Shown here piece by piece: positions 1 through 12,710 of a stretch of DNA of 64,000 nt. Within the stretch, counting starts at the first letter, position 1. The number at the start of each line of letters is the position of its first letter. The notes under the pieces are model-generated. The model saw nothing but the letters and a program-made list of their open reading frames with translations, did no database searches and was not told where the DNA came from. A program made the position numbers and the translations under genes. This DNA comes from Diplosphaera chodatii (taxonomy: Eukaryota > Chlorophyta > Trebouxiophyceae > Prasiolales > Stichococcaceae): positions 1,364,001-1,428,000 of the forward strand of contig JAALGY010000030.1 of NCBI GenBank assembly GCA_032358165.1, written 5' to 3'.

Positions 1-3000
1 TGACGCTGCTGCTGGCACATCTGGGCAAGCCCATGGTGGAGTTTGCCCCGGAGCTTGCGCAACGCGTGTGGCTGCTCCTGTCTGGTGAGACCGCTCAGCA
101 CAACCTCGGGTCACGGCCTGCAGTAACTCACATGGCTCAATCAGCCCATGCTAAACTTCAGACAGTATACAAGTGCACCCACTGGCTTCGGAACTGTTGG
201 CAGGCGCCTTGCCACTCTACGAGGCTATGATTGTGCTCGGTGGAGAGGCCGAAGAGCAGGAACTGGATATGGGGCCTGCTCTCGATGCAGAGGAGCCGCC
301 ACAGCTCGTGGCTGTGCTGGAGCAGGTGCTGACTTGTGACACTGCCATGTCCTTCATTGCCAGACATGTGTATGCCAGCCGCTGCACACGGAACAGGAGC
401 ACATCAGCAGCCGTTCAAGTCGAGAGGTAAGTGTCAAGTTGTGCGCCTCACTTTGGTCCAGGTGCTGGAGCTGCTGACAGTGCTGGCGGACTCGCGGCGC
501 TATCAGCCGCTCCTTCTGCCAGGCCTGCAGCAACTGCTGCACCTGACCATCGGTACATCCACAGACTCTGTGACACGTGTATTGCTGTAGATTCTGACGC
601 CTTGGGTACAGCACTTGCTGTGCCATCACGACAACACGAAGCACTGTCTCAAGTGCGTGTGCTTCGCATCATACATGGGCATGCTAGGGCTGCAAGGGAG
701 CATCACCTGCATCTGTGGCAAATTTCAGCTTGTTTGACTGCACAGGCTACATGCAGCTGACACAGGAGCAGGTGGACGACTGGTCATGTGATGCGAATGC
801 AATGCTGTCAGAGGAGAACCTGTGCGGCACCGGCGTGCGCGCAAGCGCTGAGGCTCTGCTGCAGTCCCTGGTGATGTGCGGCAGCAGCGGGCCTGCTGCA
901 CTGGCGACTGCCCTGCAGCAGCGCTTGGCCGAAGCCAAGGCCCTGGAGGAACAGCAGGTGCCTGCGGAACGAAGGCATATCTATAACCACCTCCGCTTCT
1001 TTCGATCGACAATAAACATCGCTGCATGCAAAGGCTAAGCCCTGACTGCAGTCACAGACTGCAGCAACGCGCTGTTCAGCACTGCTTGATGCGCCGCGCA
1101 CAGGTGTTCATTCTGTCAATGCTTCACATGCAGCAGAGAAGGACGTGTTTGTCTGCGGCCACTTGTTGTGTGCACCCCTTCGCAGATACCAGGCGCCTCG
1201 GAGCGCTGGTGGCGCATGCGGGAGGCTGCGCTGCTGGCTGCGGGAGATGCCTTCGCGGCCTTGGCCGAGGCAGACGAAGAGGAAGGAGGCGTGTCCAACA
1301 TGACGGCAGCATTTGACATTCGGGCACTGCTGAGCCAAGTGTTGGACCAGGTCATTATAGAAAGAGACGAAGCCTCTCACTGGCTCCTGTACTTGCTGAA
1401 AACTGTCACTGCTGCTGTGACGCTGCTGCTGCTGCAACTCCTCGATGTGCTGTCGTGCCGAGATTGCGAATGCCGTGCTGGTGCAGGATCTCGCAGCTCT
1501 TGCTGCCAAGGACAGGTCGCCTTTCCTGATCAGCCGTGCTCTGTGGCTGGGGGCTGAGTGAGTGATATGAGCTCACAGCTGCAGTTCAGTGCAAAGCAGT
1601 GCAGTTTTGTTTGCAAGCAACTGATTGGCTACATCAGCCATGTCACACATTCAGAACTCCTGCAGGCTGCATCTGCTTGTCACGCACGTACTGCAGCTCA
1701 CTAGGTTTGCGCTGCTCATAGGTGTGTTACAGCATTGACGCCGCAGCTGGCAGAAGCATTTCTTGGGGCAGCCGCCAACTGGCTGCATCACCCAGATGCA
1801 CCTGTGCAGGTCGGCGCCATCAAAGTGGTGTCAGCCCTAGCTGAAGAAGTCAAGGCCGACATCCTACGCCCACACCTGGCCCGCCTGTACGAGGGTCAGT
1901 CTGCCTGATCCAAATGTTACAGTGTTTGCCTGTGCAGCTGCTGGCGCAGGCTGCTATGAGCAGATCGTCATGACATGTCTTGACTCTGTGTCGGGCGCCA
2001 TGCATGAAGGCCTGGGTGCGATGCTGGGCTCGGTGACGGAGGAGCAGCTGCACGAGGTGCTGGCCGCGCTGGAGGCGCTTGTGGATGCCGACCCAGCGGC
2101 GGCAGCAGCTGCTGAGCCGGGCATCTCACCCGGCGTGCTGGCGGCATGGGAGCGCAATGTGACGGACCCGCTGGTGGTGGTGTCCGCGCTGGACCTGCTG
2201 CAGGCGCTCGCTCGCATCCCCGAATGCCTTGCCAGTCTGCAGGTGGGCTGCTGCCGCACCTTGTGTCCATATGGCTTTCGACAAGCAGCCGAGTACAGTG
2301 TGTTGCGCCGGCGATGTCACATAGCCGGGGAGAACTACATGGCACATGCAGAAAGAGTCTGTGCGGCGATCCCCACTTCTGACACCGTTGCTCTGCTGAT
2401 GCATGCTGCAGGGGCGGGTGCTGCCGCCGCTGGCGGGCATCCTGGCGGCGCCGGAGGGCCAGCCGGACATGCTGGTGGAGGGCGCCCTGGACCTGCTGGC
2501 CGCCCTGCTGCGCCCCTCCCGCCCCCAGGCACGAGTCGCCTGTAACGGCGAGCGAGTGCGCCGCCAGCCCCTGTGCTGCCGCATGCAGGGTTTGGTCGGC
2601 CCACTGGCATCTGCTTGGATGCAAGCGTGTTCCTGCCTGATCTCAAAGCCATCACCTCGTCGCTCACTGTTGCAGGACGCTATGCGTGTGCATGCCGCGG
2701 CATCTGGCCCTGTGCTCCAGCTTCTGGCGACCTCCGATGATAATGGCATCCTGCAGAGCTGCTGCGAATATTGGCGGTAGGGCACTGGTACTCTGCCAAA
2801 TTACAATGCTGACAAGTTGGACACGAACTGGCAATCCAAATCGTTCTGAAGTGGGAAGTTGTCTGGGTCGAGCCAGACAGATCTGGTTCTGCCGCCAGGT
2901 ATCTGCTTCGTCTCGGAGGGCAGGCACTCTTCAGCGGCCCTGACGCACATGCCAATCTCGCGGCCATCGCCAATGGGCTGGTGCGGCCGCTTCAGCCAGA

Positions 3001-4649
3001 GCTGAGCGACTCAGCAGCCACATTCGCGGGGCCATGCTTGCTGGCGCTGCTGGCTGCGGCGCCACCTGCAGCCATAGCGCCTGCTATCCCAGCGTTGCTG
3101 ACTGCGATCGCAGGTATGCTGATACTCGTCCGAACTTTCGCTCGCATGGGGATCCAGCGGCCACGCTTGTGACTCAATGGCTCAGGGCTGCATCGTGGAG
3201 CCAGGGGCGCAGGCAATGCACCTGAAGGAACGCAAATGCTGTCTTGTCTGACGTTTCATACGTCCTGCAGGAAAGCTGGCGGTGGCAGAGAGCATCCCTG
3301 TCGTCACCGGACTCCTGCTGGTGGTGGCGCGCCTTGTTCACCTGCACCTGCCCGACACACTGTCGTGCCTGGCCTCACAACCCGCGCCCAAGGGTGCGCA
3401 CCACCATACCGAATGTTGGCAATTGGAAGCGCTGACATCTGGCAACAGCACGTGATGGCGTGCACACACGCTGTGATGTGCTGGTGGCAGATGACATGTT
3501 CCACAGCCGACAGCGGGACACCTCTGCAGGCTGTCAGCTGTGTGATATCTTGCCACGAAGAGTTTGCTGATGACCCTCAAGAGCAAGCTGTCTGTGCAAA
3601 CTGACACTGCAGGTGGGCAGGGCAGCTCAGCGCTGGAGACAGTTATGACCATCTGGGTGGAGCGCCAGAGCGAGATCAGCGGTGTCTTCCAGATCAAGCT
3701 GTCAGCAACAGCGGCAGCACTGCTCCTTTCCGCTGAAAACGCCGCACTGGACCAGATTCAGGTCCAAATCAGTTTCACGCCGGGGTCAGCAAGCTGATGT
3801 GGCAATCCAACCTGCTGTGCTGTGCAAGATATATGGTGAACCATCAGGCTGCCAACATAGGCCGTTGTCTGATTTCGCAGCTCTTCTCACAGGTGAAGGG
3901 GCGGCGGCTGGACACCGACAGTGGGCCACGCACACGCTCCCGTGCAGCAAAGCAAGCAGAGCAGTGGAACCAGGTGTCGCTGCGCCTGAAGCTTTTCGAG
4001 CTCACCGTGGATGCTCTGCTGGAGGCGCAGGCCCAGGTGATTGTCACGCTGTGAGTATATGTCAGGCATTGCGGACGCACAGCATGAGAAGCATGAATAC
4101 ATAATGCCACATCTTGCCTCAAGCGTGGCCTTGCTTCACCTGCGGGTTCACCACCCTCACTGTTGATGCTTTTCTGTCATGCAGGGCGCAAGCGGCGGAG
4201 GCAGGGACGCGGACAGTGATGATTCTGACTGGGAGGAGGCTGACAGCGATGTCTCTGATGCAGAGGGCGGCGTCAACGGCAAGGTGGGCAGTCCCTTATG
4301 ATCGAGGATACCATGCACTGCAGATGTCATATCAAATGGGTGTGAGGTGCATTGCACTGCAGAACGGAGTGCAACGGCAGGGTGCGATGCCAAGGACACC
4401 TCGGTATCGTCTGTGCAGGCCACAAGGCCTGCGCTGGAGGACCTGGTGGCTCAGGCGGTCGCAGAGGAAGCAGAGGACGACAACATTGAGGATGTCGACT
4501 TTCGAGACGATCCCATCACTGGGATCGACCTGGCGGATGCGTTAGGGCAGCAGCTGCGGCACTTTGCCGCTGCCAATGCAGCTCGCTTCGAGTCCGTGGT
4601 AGCCTACCTAACGCCCACACAGCGCGCCGCCCTGCAGAGTCTCGTCTGA
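1..4649 (+). CDS. IPO9: Importin-9 (karyopherin beta family), 3' part
   Basis: Nuclear import receptor of the importin-beta superfamily. Known cargoes of the family include histones and ribosomal proteins. The window opens inside the gene, so the N-terminal Ran-binding region is missing. About 15 exons of HEAT-type helices are readable. The clearest family match is YMQLTQEQVDDW near 748-783, corresponding to the importin-9 segment (Y/F)MQITEEQ. An acidic exon at about 4184-4282 (DSDDSDWEEADSDVSDAEGG) and the last exon (about 4422-4649), ending AYLTPTQRAALQSLV before TGA at 4647-4649, match the acidic loop and C-terminal end of importin-9. Alanine-rich helices such as LQALARIPECLASLQ (about 2200-2240) fit HEAT repeats. 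I did not resolve every internal junction. The legumain gene starts 261 bp downstream on the same strand. Confidence 0.85.
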
Positions 4650-4910
4650 CTGCAGGGTCGTGTGGCGACAACACCAGCCTTGTGCAGAAGTTTGATGCTT
4701 GCCAGTCCGACTGTCCAGCGTGGAGTTACGAGAGGGTCACGTGTCGGAGTTTGCCGAGGCACGAGCACAACATGCTGCACCGTGTCAGATCAAGCGCTTG
4801 CACCCTCGGCTCCAGGCCCAAGGCGTTTGCAAGCTCGTGGCTGCTGTCTGCAGTTTGCCCGTTGAGGGCCCTCGATCTTGCTTGACTTTTTGCCACCGAG
4901 CACCCAGCAC

Positions 4911-7900
4911 ATGGCTATCATGAGGGTCACTCGGCTACTTCTTGGGTTGCTGTGCTGCATAGCGCTGTCAGCTGTTCACGTTCAGGCATTGAGACCTTTG
5001 ATAGACTTTGAAGCGTCTGTGAAGCAGGCAACGGAGCCCTTCACAGGTGCGCAGTGCATTACCCTCATGTGCAACATTGGCACCAGCAGCATTTTGCATG
5101 TGGCTCAGTAGAAACACAATCTGATACTATGGTGTGTGGCGCTGTGCACGTTCCTGCTACGGCCTGACAACAATTTGCACCTGTGCATCTCGTTTGCATG
5201 CGTCAACAGGGGAGGTGTGGGCGCTGTTGATTGCTGGCAGCTACGGCTATGGAAACTATCGACACCAGGCGGACGTCGCGCATGTGAGCCAGCTCGAGAC
5301 AGCTGTGACGCTGCAACCAATTGCTGTGGCATCGTGACATTGCTGCAAGTCTCTCTGCACCGATGCCAAGATTGCATCACTGTCCATGCAGGCTTACCAG
5401 GTGCTGGCAGCCGGCGGTGTGCCGGACGACCACATTGTTGTGATGGTATACGACGACATTGCGAGCAGCTTTGAGAATCCGCACCAAGGCCAGATCTTCA
5501 ATGCGCCGGGTGGTCCTGATGTGTACAAGGGCATGCCAAAGGTGCTCGGCCATGCTTGCAGACATCCGCACTGATGTGTCGACACCACCAACGAACCTGT
5601 TCGACATAGGGCCTTCTGACTCACTGCATCGGCTGCAGGACTACACCGGGGAGAATGTGAATGTGGAGACCTTTCTGGCTGTGCTGGCTGGCAAGGAGGT
5701 GAGCGTAGAAGGGGAAATACGTGACCTGGCGATTCTGATGTGAGGGGGAAATGCAGTGCAGACGACCTTCTTTGATGCGCATTGCAGGATGTGCCTGTAG
5801 CCCTGGGGTCGACTGGCAAGACCATCAAGTCGCAGGCGAACGACAGGGTGTTTGTGTACTACAGGTGGGTCCTCCTGCCCATGCACAAAGTAACCCCCTT
5901 CAGAAGCGTGTTGTTATTGGTGGAAAATGGGGAGTCACCATGTGTGCGGAAGCGCCTCAGTGCCTTGTGGTGCCTTGCGCGCAGCGACCATGGGGCACCA
6001 GGGATCCTGGGCATGCCGACGGGCGACTTCCTGTACGCCGACAAGCTGGCCAAGACGCTGCACAAGAAGGCGGCAGAGAAGTGCGCCCCATGCACCTGCT
6101 GGTCCATGTGTTGCGCAAGTAGCAACAAGCGATGCGCACATATGCTGTGCTATTGCACATGCATTCTCTTGCCAGTATGACATACATGACTGCTGTGGCA
6201 GACCCTGACGACTTCTGTGCACACCACCAATAGCGGCTTTGCGGAGATGGTGCTGTACATTGAGGCCTGTGAGAGCGGCAGCATCTTCGAGGGAACCCTC
6301 GACGACAGCCTGAAGATTTATGCTGTGGTGCGCCCATCATGTTCAGAACCCAGCTGCTGCATCCAGTGTTCAGGCCGCGTTCGCCCAAGACCTAGCCGCA
6401 CTGTCTGCCCATGCTGCCCTAATCGAACATCTGTTGTGCCTCGCTTCTGCTGCAGACTGCCGCAAATGCAATCGAGTCGTCTTGGGGCGCGTACTGCCCG
6501 GGCCAGACGCCCGGCCCGCCGCCCGAGTTCGGCACCTGCCTGGGCGACCTGTTCAGCATCTCCTTCCTGGAGAACGAGTGCGCATACACACACACCGCTG
6601 TGCACTCCACCCGCTTCACACAGTGCCACTTTGTGCACATTGGACTGGCTTTCTACGACTCGTCAGCAGTGTTGCGCGTCTGACTGTGCATCTGAAATGT
6701 CGGCAGACGCTGTGACGCTGTTGGTCTCCATGCTGAAGCGGGGTGTGACGTCTGCAGTGACACAGCTGACACGCTCAAGGAGACCCTGGAGCAGCAGTTC
6801 CTGCTCGTCCGCAACCGCACCAGCAACAATGGTGACCACTGCCATTGCTAGCTGGCCACCTGCATGCACGCAGCCGGGTGCGTCCCCTCGAATGCCCAGC
6901 ACAGAGAGCCTGACAGCAGGTATGGCGCCTGCCAGTTGAGTCGTGGCATCATTGCTTGCGCAGGCACCTACGAGCAGGGTAGCCATGTGCTGCAGTTTGG
7001 CTCGTTGGCCATCGATGAGGAGCCTGTCGGGGATTACCAGGGCGAGGCTGGCACAGGTGAAAACTGGTAGAGTAGCCATGTGAATCCCGTGGTCCCAGAG
7101 GCAGAGTCGCCTGACAGAGACGGGCATGGCTGGCATGCACACCAACAGCCGTGCAAGACGGTCGTAACCATGCAAACGGTCATGTAGAGAGCCCCGGCGT
7201 GCGTGCAGACATGATGGCGGCGCGCGCCCGGCGGCTGCAGCCGGCGCACGCGGGCGGCGTGCCCCAGCGCGAGGCGGACCTGCTGCCGCTGCGCTGGGCC
7301 ATACAGCGCGCCGCCACCCCCGCAGCCCGCGCCGCCGCCGAGGCCAAGCTCCAGGTGGGCCCTGCCCCGCGACCACCAGCTGTGCCGAGTAGTGTTTGAG
7401 GCGTACGCGGCACACTGCCGCAGGCCTGGTCCACGTGGACAGGGCCGAGCCGCGGGGCGGAGACACAGAAGGGCCGATCGTGCGTCTCACACGCCCTGCA
7501 TCCTGGTGTGCGCACGGTGTGATGGTAGGCATTGGTGCGAGCTGCAAACGCTCTGTGCGCAGGCGGCACTTGCAGAGCGTGCGGTGGTGGACTCGGGCGT
7601 GCGCCGAGCCGTGGCCGAGCTGCTGCACCAGCCGGCCGTCGCCGCGCGCTTCCAGGTTTGCGGGCCTTTCCGACAAGTTACTGAGCCAAGCCACGGCAGC
7701 TGGCCTGGCACAGCAGAGATGGAATGCTGCTGGTGTGTTGATGGCATGCAGTCACAAGCATCTTGTGCGCTGGTAACACAGTGGTATGCGTGGTGACGTT
7801 CACATGCGCCTGTTCACAGGCGCAGTACGGCAGTGCGCTGGAGACGGGCGCTGCTGCCAGCGGCAAGTCGGAGGTGGAGTATGTCGTGTCGGGCGTGCTG

Positions 7901-8454
7901 CCGCGGCCTGCCGGCGCTGCCCTGGTGGACGACTGGGACTGCCTGCGGGTGAGGGGTTCCCCAGCATGTTGGGCGCCCTGAGTGACAGCTTGGGCTTGGA
8001 AGGTGTCGGCTCGCACCTCCAAATGGTAATCAGCAGGGCATGGTGACAACTGATCCCCTCAACCACTCTGGGGGCCAGCAGCGAACAGAGAGAGTGCAAA
8101 CATCCTGATGTGCTCCCGGTGTGTAGCACCAACCACATGCTGGACCACATGCTGTAGACCCCGCTTTTGTTACTGCAGGGCATGGTTGGCGCTTGGGAGT
8201 CGCAGTGCGGCAAGCTGGACCAGTACGGGATGCAGCACACACGTGCCTTTGCCAACCTCTGCAATGCTGGCGTGGCCCCCGCCGCTCTGCATGCCTCGGT
8301 GAGTCTTCTGCCACAATGCAGCACCCTTGACCTGCTGACGCACCAGCCAATCTGTCGCCCAGCATATGCTTGTTGTGTGGCCCATGACAACCCCAATGTC
8401 CTCTGCACCCAGGCCGCCGCCGCCTGCCATGGCATTGCAGTGGCCAGTGCCTGA
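4911..8454 (+). CDS. VPE: Legumain / vacuolar processing enzyme (asparaginyl endopeptidase, C13)
   Basis: Secreted or vacuolar cysteine protease cleaving after Asn. Exons: 4911-5046, 5210-5283, 5392-5541, 5639-5698, 5788-5864, 5985-6080, 6234-6327, 6456-6577, 6758-6831, 6964-7056, 7209-7354, 7563-7655, 7820-7948, 8179-8298, 8413-8454 (1506 nt, 501 aa, a normal plant VPE length). The N-terminus [20 protein letters not shown] is a signal peptide; Met4 at 4920 is an alternative start. The mature enzyme begins [20 protein letters not shown]. The catalytic His lies in YYSDHGAPG (exons 5-6) and the catalytic Cys in [13 protein letters not shown] (6234-). WGAYCPGQ follows. The C-terminal prodomain is present (DDWDCLR, then [17 protein letters not shown]). 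Family knowledge: the zymogen self-activates at acid pH. The motifs differ from the GPI8 transamidase, the other C13 member. Confidence 0.95.
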
Positions 8455-8798
8455 TTACGCCTGACTGAGTAGATGGTCAGCACGTTCTGCTGAGGTTCTA
8501 CACAGCTGGTAACTGCGATGAGATTGCAAGGCGCGCCACCAGCCTGATTATGCGGGCCCAGGCAAGGGTGCTGGGATTTGTATCACTTCGGATGAGCAGC
8601 TCAGCCGTTGTCAGTGTATTTGCAGTGTCGCAGGGCTTGTCACGTTGTTGTGTGCTGCTTTTGTGCTGATGCCTCGGGATCCTCCCCTCCACTATGTACA
8701 TGTCAGTCAGAAACTATGCACACCGATGTTCCTGAATCATTGCTGTCTGAGGAACAAAACCACAAACACAACCGAGCAGTGCCCTAGGGGGAATTCGC
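8455..8798. other. Intergenic, convergent 3' ends
   Basis: A 344-bp stretch between the stop codons of legumain (+) and BIN4 (-). It can only hold the two 3' untranslated regions. I saw no TGTAA or TTACA polyadenylation element close to either stop and no other structure. Confidence 0.6.
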
Positions 8799-10915
8799 CT
8801 ACTTCTTAGCTCGCGGCTTTGCCGCCGGTTTAGACTTTGCGCCAGCAGCAGCCTTCTTGACAGGCGCTTTCCTCGGCTTTTTGACACCTGCTGGCCTGCT
8901 CCCTGAGGCCGCCCTCTTCTTGACGGCCTTCTTCTTCCCTGGCTTTGCATCTGCATGTTCAGGCCAGTGAATATGAACCTGAAGACTGCCCGTGAAACAG
9001 GTTTGTGCCGGCAGCTGTGCGTGATTGCATAATGTCTGTGGCCGGAAAACTGTGGGGAAGGTGTGGTTGGCAGGCCAACCTTCGTCACCGCCAGCGGCCC
9101 GAGCGTATGCGGGCTGGAACATGTCGTCATCATCCTCGTCCATGAACAGCCTGTGATCGTCTTCCTGCAGCCAGGCACAACAGCAGAGTTATAAGCTCTT
9201 CACGACACATGAGCCGGGCATGAAGCTCATCGCGAGCAGCACCCTGCAATGCTGTGTTGACCGTGGCACCATGGGACTCGGTGTTTGCCGCAGCAGCTCA
9301 GGTGGAAGAGAATGGCCACCAGAGCCAGTGGGAAGTCGCTTGTTGCACAGCCGCAGGCTTTTCAGTGCGCGCACCTCGCTATTGTCAGCGTCAGAGCGCA
9401 CAAGTTGCAGGAACGAGTGCATGACTGCCTCAACTTTGGCCTCCGTCTGGCCGATGTTGACGACACACAGCGTGCCGGGCAGCTGCGCGAGCCTGGCATC
9501 GTACACGATGCCTGTGCGAAGTACAGAAGTGGGATCGTTTGTGCAGGTTTGGAATGTATTTGCAATTTGGTACGCCACCCCACATCATGCTCTCATCTAC
9601 GGTAAGCTGAACACATGCTGTGCCGCCAACGGTCGGTGAGCATGTCTCCCTCCGACTCATGTGGACCTGGCCCAGCCAGCACAGCCCACCTTTCAGGTCA
9701 AACTGCACCCGCTTCTGGCCATCCTCCTCGTGGACCAACACCCGCCCCACGGCACCTGGCAGCATGCGGTACCACATCAGTCTCAGCATGGCCTCACTGG
9801 CAAAGTCTGTGCTAAGCACCGTCCCGATCGTGAGTCCTATTGCAGACTACATGGGGAAAGTCCGAAGGAAATGGGCACCCGAGTCGCCAGTGAGGTCGGT
9901 GGCGCCACCCTCAATAGACTCCAGCTCCGCAATCATGCGAAACTTCTGCAGCTTCTCTGGCAGCATGACCGGCAGCTCGCCCGCCACTGGTGCCTGCCTT
10001 GCACAACGGCGCTGGCATCGACACTGAGAAACCACACGCAGGCCCACAGGTAATTTCCTGTGGCATGCACGCTCTGGACCTGCGCATGTGAACTGTGAGA
10101 ATGTCTCTCAGCGCCCGAATACTCACAGCGACAAGCTTGAGAGCAGCCTTGCCAGCCGCAGCGCTGTCGGGTGACGGCGCCGCCGCCGCGGAGGCCGCTG
10201 CTGTGGTGTCGGCTGCCGTCGTGGCTGGCACACTCGCTGAAACTCTGGCTGCCTTGCTTGCTGTTGATGGCTGTGCTGCGCCAGCCTTGTCGGCTGGCAA
10301 CATCTGCTTGATCGCTGCTTTGCCATCTGCTGCCGGCCCTGCTGCTGCACCAGCTGCTGTTTTCCCAGGCTTGCTGGTGATCCCGCCCTTCGCTGTGGAC
10401 ATGGTCGTTAGGAAGGTCTGCTTTGGCTTCGCCTTCTGTGCTGGCGACGCTGTTGGCTGCTTGCTATTGGCTGACTGTTTGGCCTTCTTGGCCGAGGCTG
10501 CCTTGGCTGACTTCTTGGGCGCAGGCTCATCTGCACATGCAGCAAATTGACTGGAAAGGGGTCCAGCGTGCTCAGCATACGTTGGTGCCGGAATCGGGGT
10601 TCCACTCACCTTCAGAATCACTGTCGCTTCCTCCGGGTGTGGATGCCCGAGCCTTGGCGGCAGCTTCTGCAGGCTGTGCCCCGCCATCCGCGCCTGGCGG
10701 ATCGTCATCGTCGCTGGTACTGAGATCAATCATTGGGATGCGCCCTCCATTTCTCTTGACAGGCGACTGCAAAACACAGGCGGTAAACTGTCGTGGCTGC
10801 GCCTGATGAGTGATGCTAGAACAGCGCATGGCACAGCACAGGTAGTGGCACCGCCATGGCGCACCTTGTAGCTTGACATCCATGCAGGTAGCCCATCGTC
10901 GTCAGAGCTCGACAT
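8799..10915 (-). CDS. BIN4: BIN4-like DNA-binding subunit of the topoisomerase VI complex
   Basis: Homologue of plant BIN4 (MIDGET), a chromatin protein that works with topoisomerase VI and is needed for endoreduplication in Arabidopsis. Exons in transcript order: 10915-10865, 10766-10610, 10530-10127, 9993-9879, 9755-9690, 9511-9375, 9164-9089, 8950-8799 (1158 nt, 385 aa). The start MSSSDDDGLPAWMSSYK matches the BIN4 N-terminal motif (SSS..G.P.WL.SY). A Lys/Ala/Pro-rich disordered middle follows (exon 3). The conserved core runs LPVMLPEKLQKFRMIAELES, TDLTGDSGAVGRVLV, QFDLKG, and GTLCVVNIGQTEAKVEAVM, the last closely resembling plant BIN4. The tail is acidic (DEDDDDMF) and then very Lys-rich, like a histone H1 tail. 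It is divergent from the glutaredoxin gene. Identification rests on recalled motif similarity. Confidence 0.82.
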
Positions 10916-11280
10916 GATGCAGACAGATGCCCTTTGTAATGCAAATGGTGTAGCAAATGTCCGTCAATCAGACCATGTGCTCAAATTTGGACGCTGCAAG
11001 CTTGCCCACCGGCAGGTTGATGAGACAATACATCACCACCAACCACCACTGACTATATGTCGTCCGATAGTGGGACGTGTGGACCAAACTCATCATCGTC
11101 CCAGTGGCAGCATCACCAAGCTGGCAGGGTGTGGAATACTCTCGGATGAGATGAGCTGGTGCAGCTCGGCCAATGTCACCATTGCATTGTCTACCTATGC
11201 TCGAAGACGCTCTGAGGATTCAAAGATTGCTGTAAGACAGGCTGCGCAGCCCTCGGTCGTCCTGTGACCCTTGGTGCATC
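10916..11280. promoter_or_regulatory. Divergent intergenic region BIN4 / glutaredoxin
   Basis: 365 bp separate the two start codons, so it presumably holds both promoters and 5' leaders. I saw no clear TATA element or other recognisable site. Confidence 0.4.
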
Positions 11281-12165
11281 ATGCAGATGCGCGCATGCAC
11301 CGCCTCACCAGCAGCATGGCGCCCCGGCATACACCTCAGGAACGGTAGATCGAGTAGACCGGGACGTATGCGCCAGCTGCAGCGCCGCTCCTTCACACCG
11401 CAAGCCAATGTTCTCGAGGATGCCATCAACACGTATGCGCTGACTTGCTTCCTGAGACATGCGTGTATGCATGGAAGATGATACATAGAAGCTGACACTT
11501 GGTGGAGAGGTCCACTACAGCATTTTATATGTGTCACAGACTCACTACCTTCATCAACAACTCGCCGCTGAACGAGGGCAAGAAGCAGCTAGCCGTACGG
11601 CAAGCGGGAGACTATGATGCTGTGGCGACCCGGGCAGCAATCAATTCTCTTATCAATGCCCACCCGGCAAGTGGCACACTGCTACAAGGCCTGATATGCT
11701 TCCCTCTGATGCATGCATGACCATGTGACCAAGCGTTTTGACAGACCTTGGTGAAACTGTGGCACAGACCACTTCTTGGCACATCAAACCCGCAGGTGGT
11801 TGTCTTCAGCTGGACCAAGTGCCCATTCTGCGTCAATGCCAAGCAGCTATTAGACGATCTGGGCGCCAAGTACACTGCGCTGGAGCTTGACATACGGGAC
11901 GACGGCAAGGCCTTCCGTGCAGAGCTTGGGCAGGTAGAGATGGTGCTGTGCAATGGGTGTAAGCAGCATGCATGTTGAGTGCTTTGATGGTGGAAGCATA
12001 TGTCAGATTCATGGTCTTGCCATGTAGGTCACAAACAGGACCAGCATGCCAAATGTCTTCATTGGCGGGACGTCCTACGGCGGCTGCAATGATGGGCCGG
12101 GCATAGCAACAATGCATAAAGACGGCAAGCTCATCCCGCTGCTGAAGTCAGTTGGCGCAATGTGA
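11281..12165 (+). CDS. GRX: Dithiol glutaredoxin, organelle-targeted
   Basis: Glutathione-dependent thiol-disulfide oxidoreductase. Exons: 11281-11432, 11540-11666, 11796-11933, 12028-12165 (555 nt, 184 aa). The N-terminus is Arg/Ser/Ala-rich without acidic residues (MQMRACTASPAAWRPGI...), as in plastid or mitochondrial presequences; Met3 at 11287 is an alternative start. An extra helical segment follows (NSPLNEGKKQLAVRQAGDYD). The glutaredoxin fold then shows WTKCPFC with the dithiol CPFC site, RTSMPNVFIGG with the cis-Pro, and GGCNDGP, the glutathione-binding turn. The intron after exon 2 appears to use a GC donor (GCAAGT at 11667). The extra N-terminal segment is seen in some algal glutaredoxins; its role is unknown to me. 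Confidence 0.92.
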
Positions 12166-12710
12166 AGGGCACTGGGTCGCCAGACGAGGATCGAGGATCC
12201 AGGGGACAAGATGGGCTGATGCTAGCAATTTTCCGAATCCTCATCAGATGCGGGCATTGATTGAGCCGCCTAGGACAGTGTGCAAGACTGTATTGTAGAA
12301 CCAGGAACAATTGTTTGGCTGTCCAACACGGACATTTTCCCGCTGCTTGTATGGACATGTATCATGTTTGTACGTGGGATGTATATCAAGAGTGTGGTTT
12401 GCAAGATGGAACCAACACATTGGGACCTGCAGGGTGCCAGAATGGCACCACGCACGCTGCGCTGCAGCAGCAGCTGTGCAGCCAGTGCACCGCAGCACTA
12501 CAGGGTGGTGCCTGATCTGATAGCATCACAGAACCTCTTCAATGATAGGTTCGCACTTCCTGCGTGCAGATCAGCAGCACCAAATGCAGCAATGATGCTC
12601 GGACAACAACAAGCTGGTTACGTATGGCTGCTGCAGGGCCGCATTGAAATCTAGGTCTAGCCCTGTGAGCATTCTAAAGCAGAACAGAGGTTGCAGGCAG
12701 CAAGGTTGCC
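12166..12710. other. Intergenic glutaredoxin to dihydropyrimidinase
   Basis: 545 bp between two same-strand genes. It holds the glutaredoxin 3' region and the next promoter. Short open frames here show no family resemblance, and I found no recognisable element. Confidence 0.5.

Noticed and set aside
2126..2785. Minus-strand open frame of 219 codons over importin-9
   Set aside because: Antisense to conserved importin exons in GC-rich sequence; no homology, and it spans introns of the sense gene.
6663..7694. Minus-strand open frame of 343 codons over legumain
   Set aside because: It lies antisense to five verified legumain exons and their introns and resembles no protein family.
4911..8454. 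GPI transamidase subunit GPI8 as an alternative for the C13 protease
   Set aside because: The motifs around the catalytic His and Cys and the C-terminal prodomain match legumain/VPE, not GPI8.
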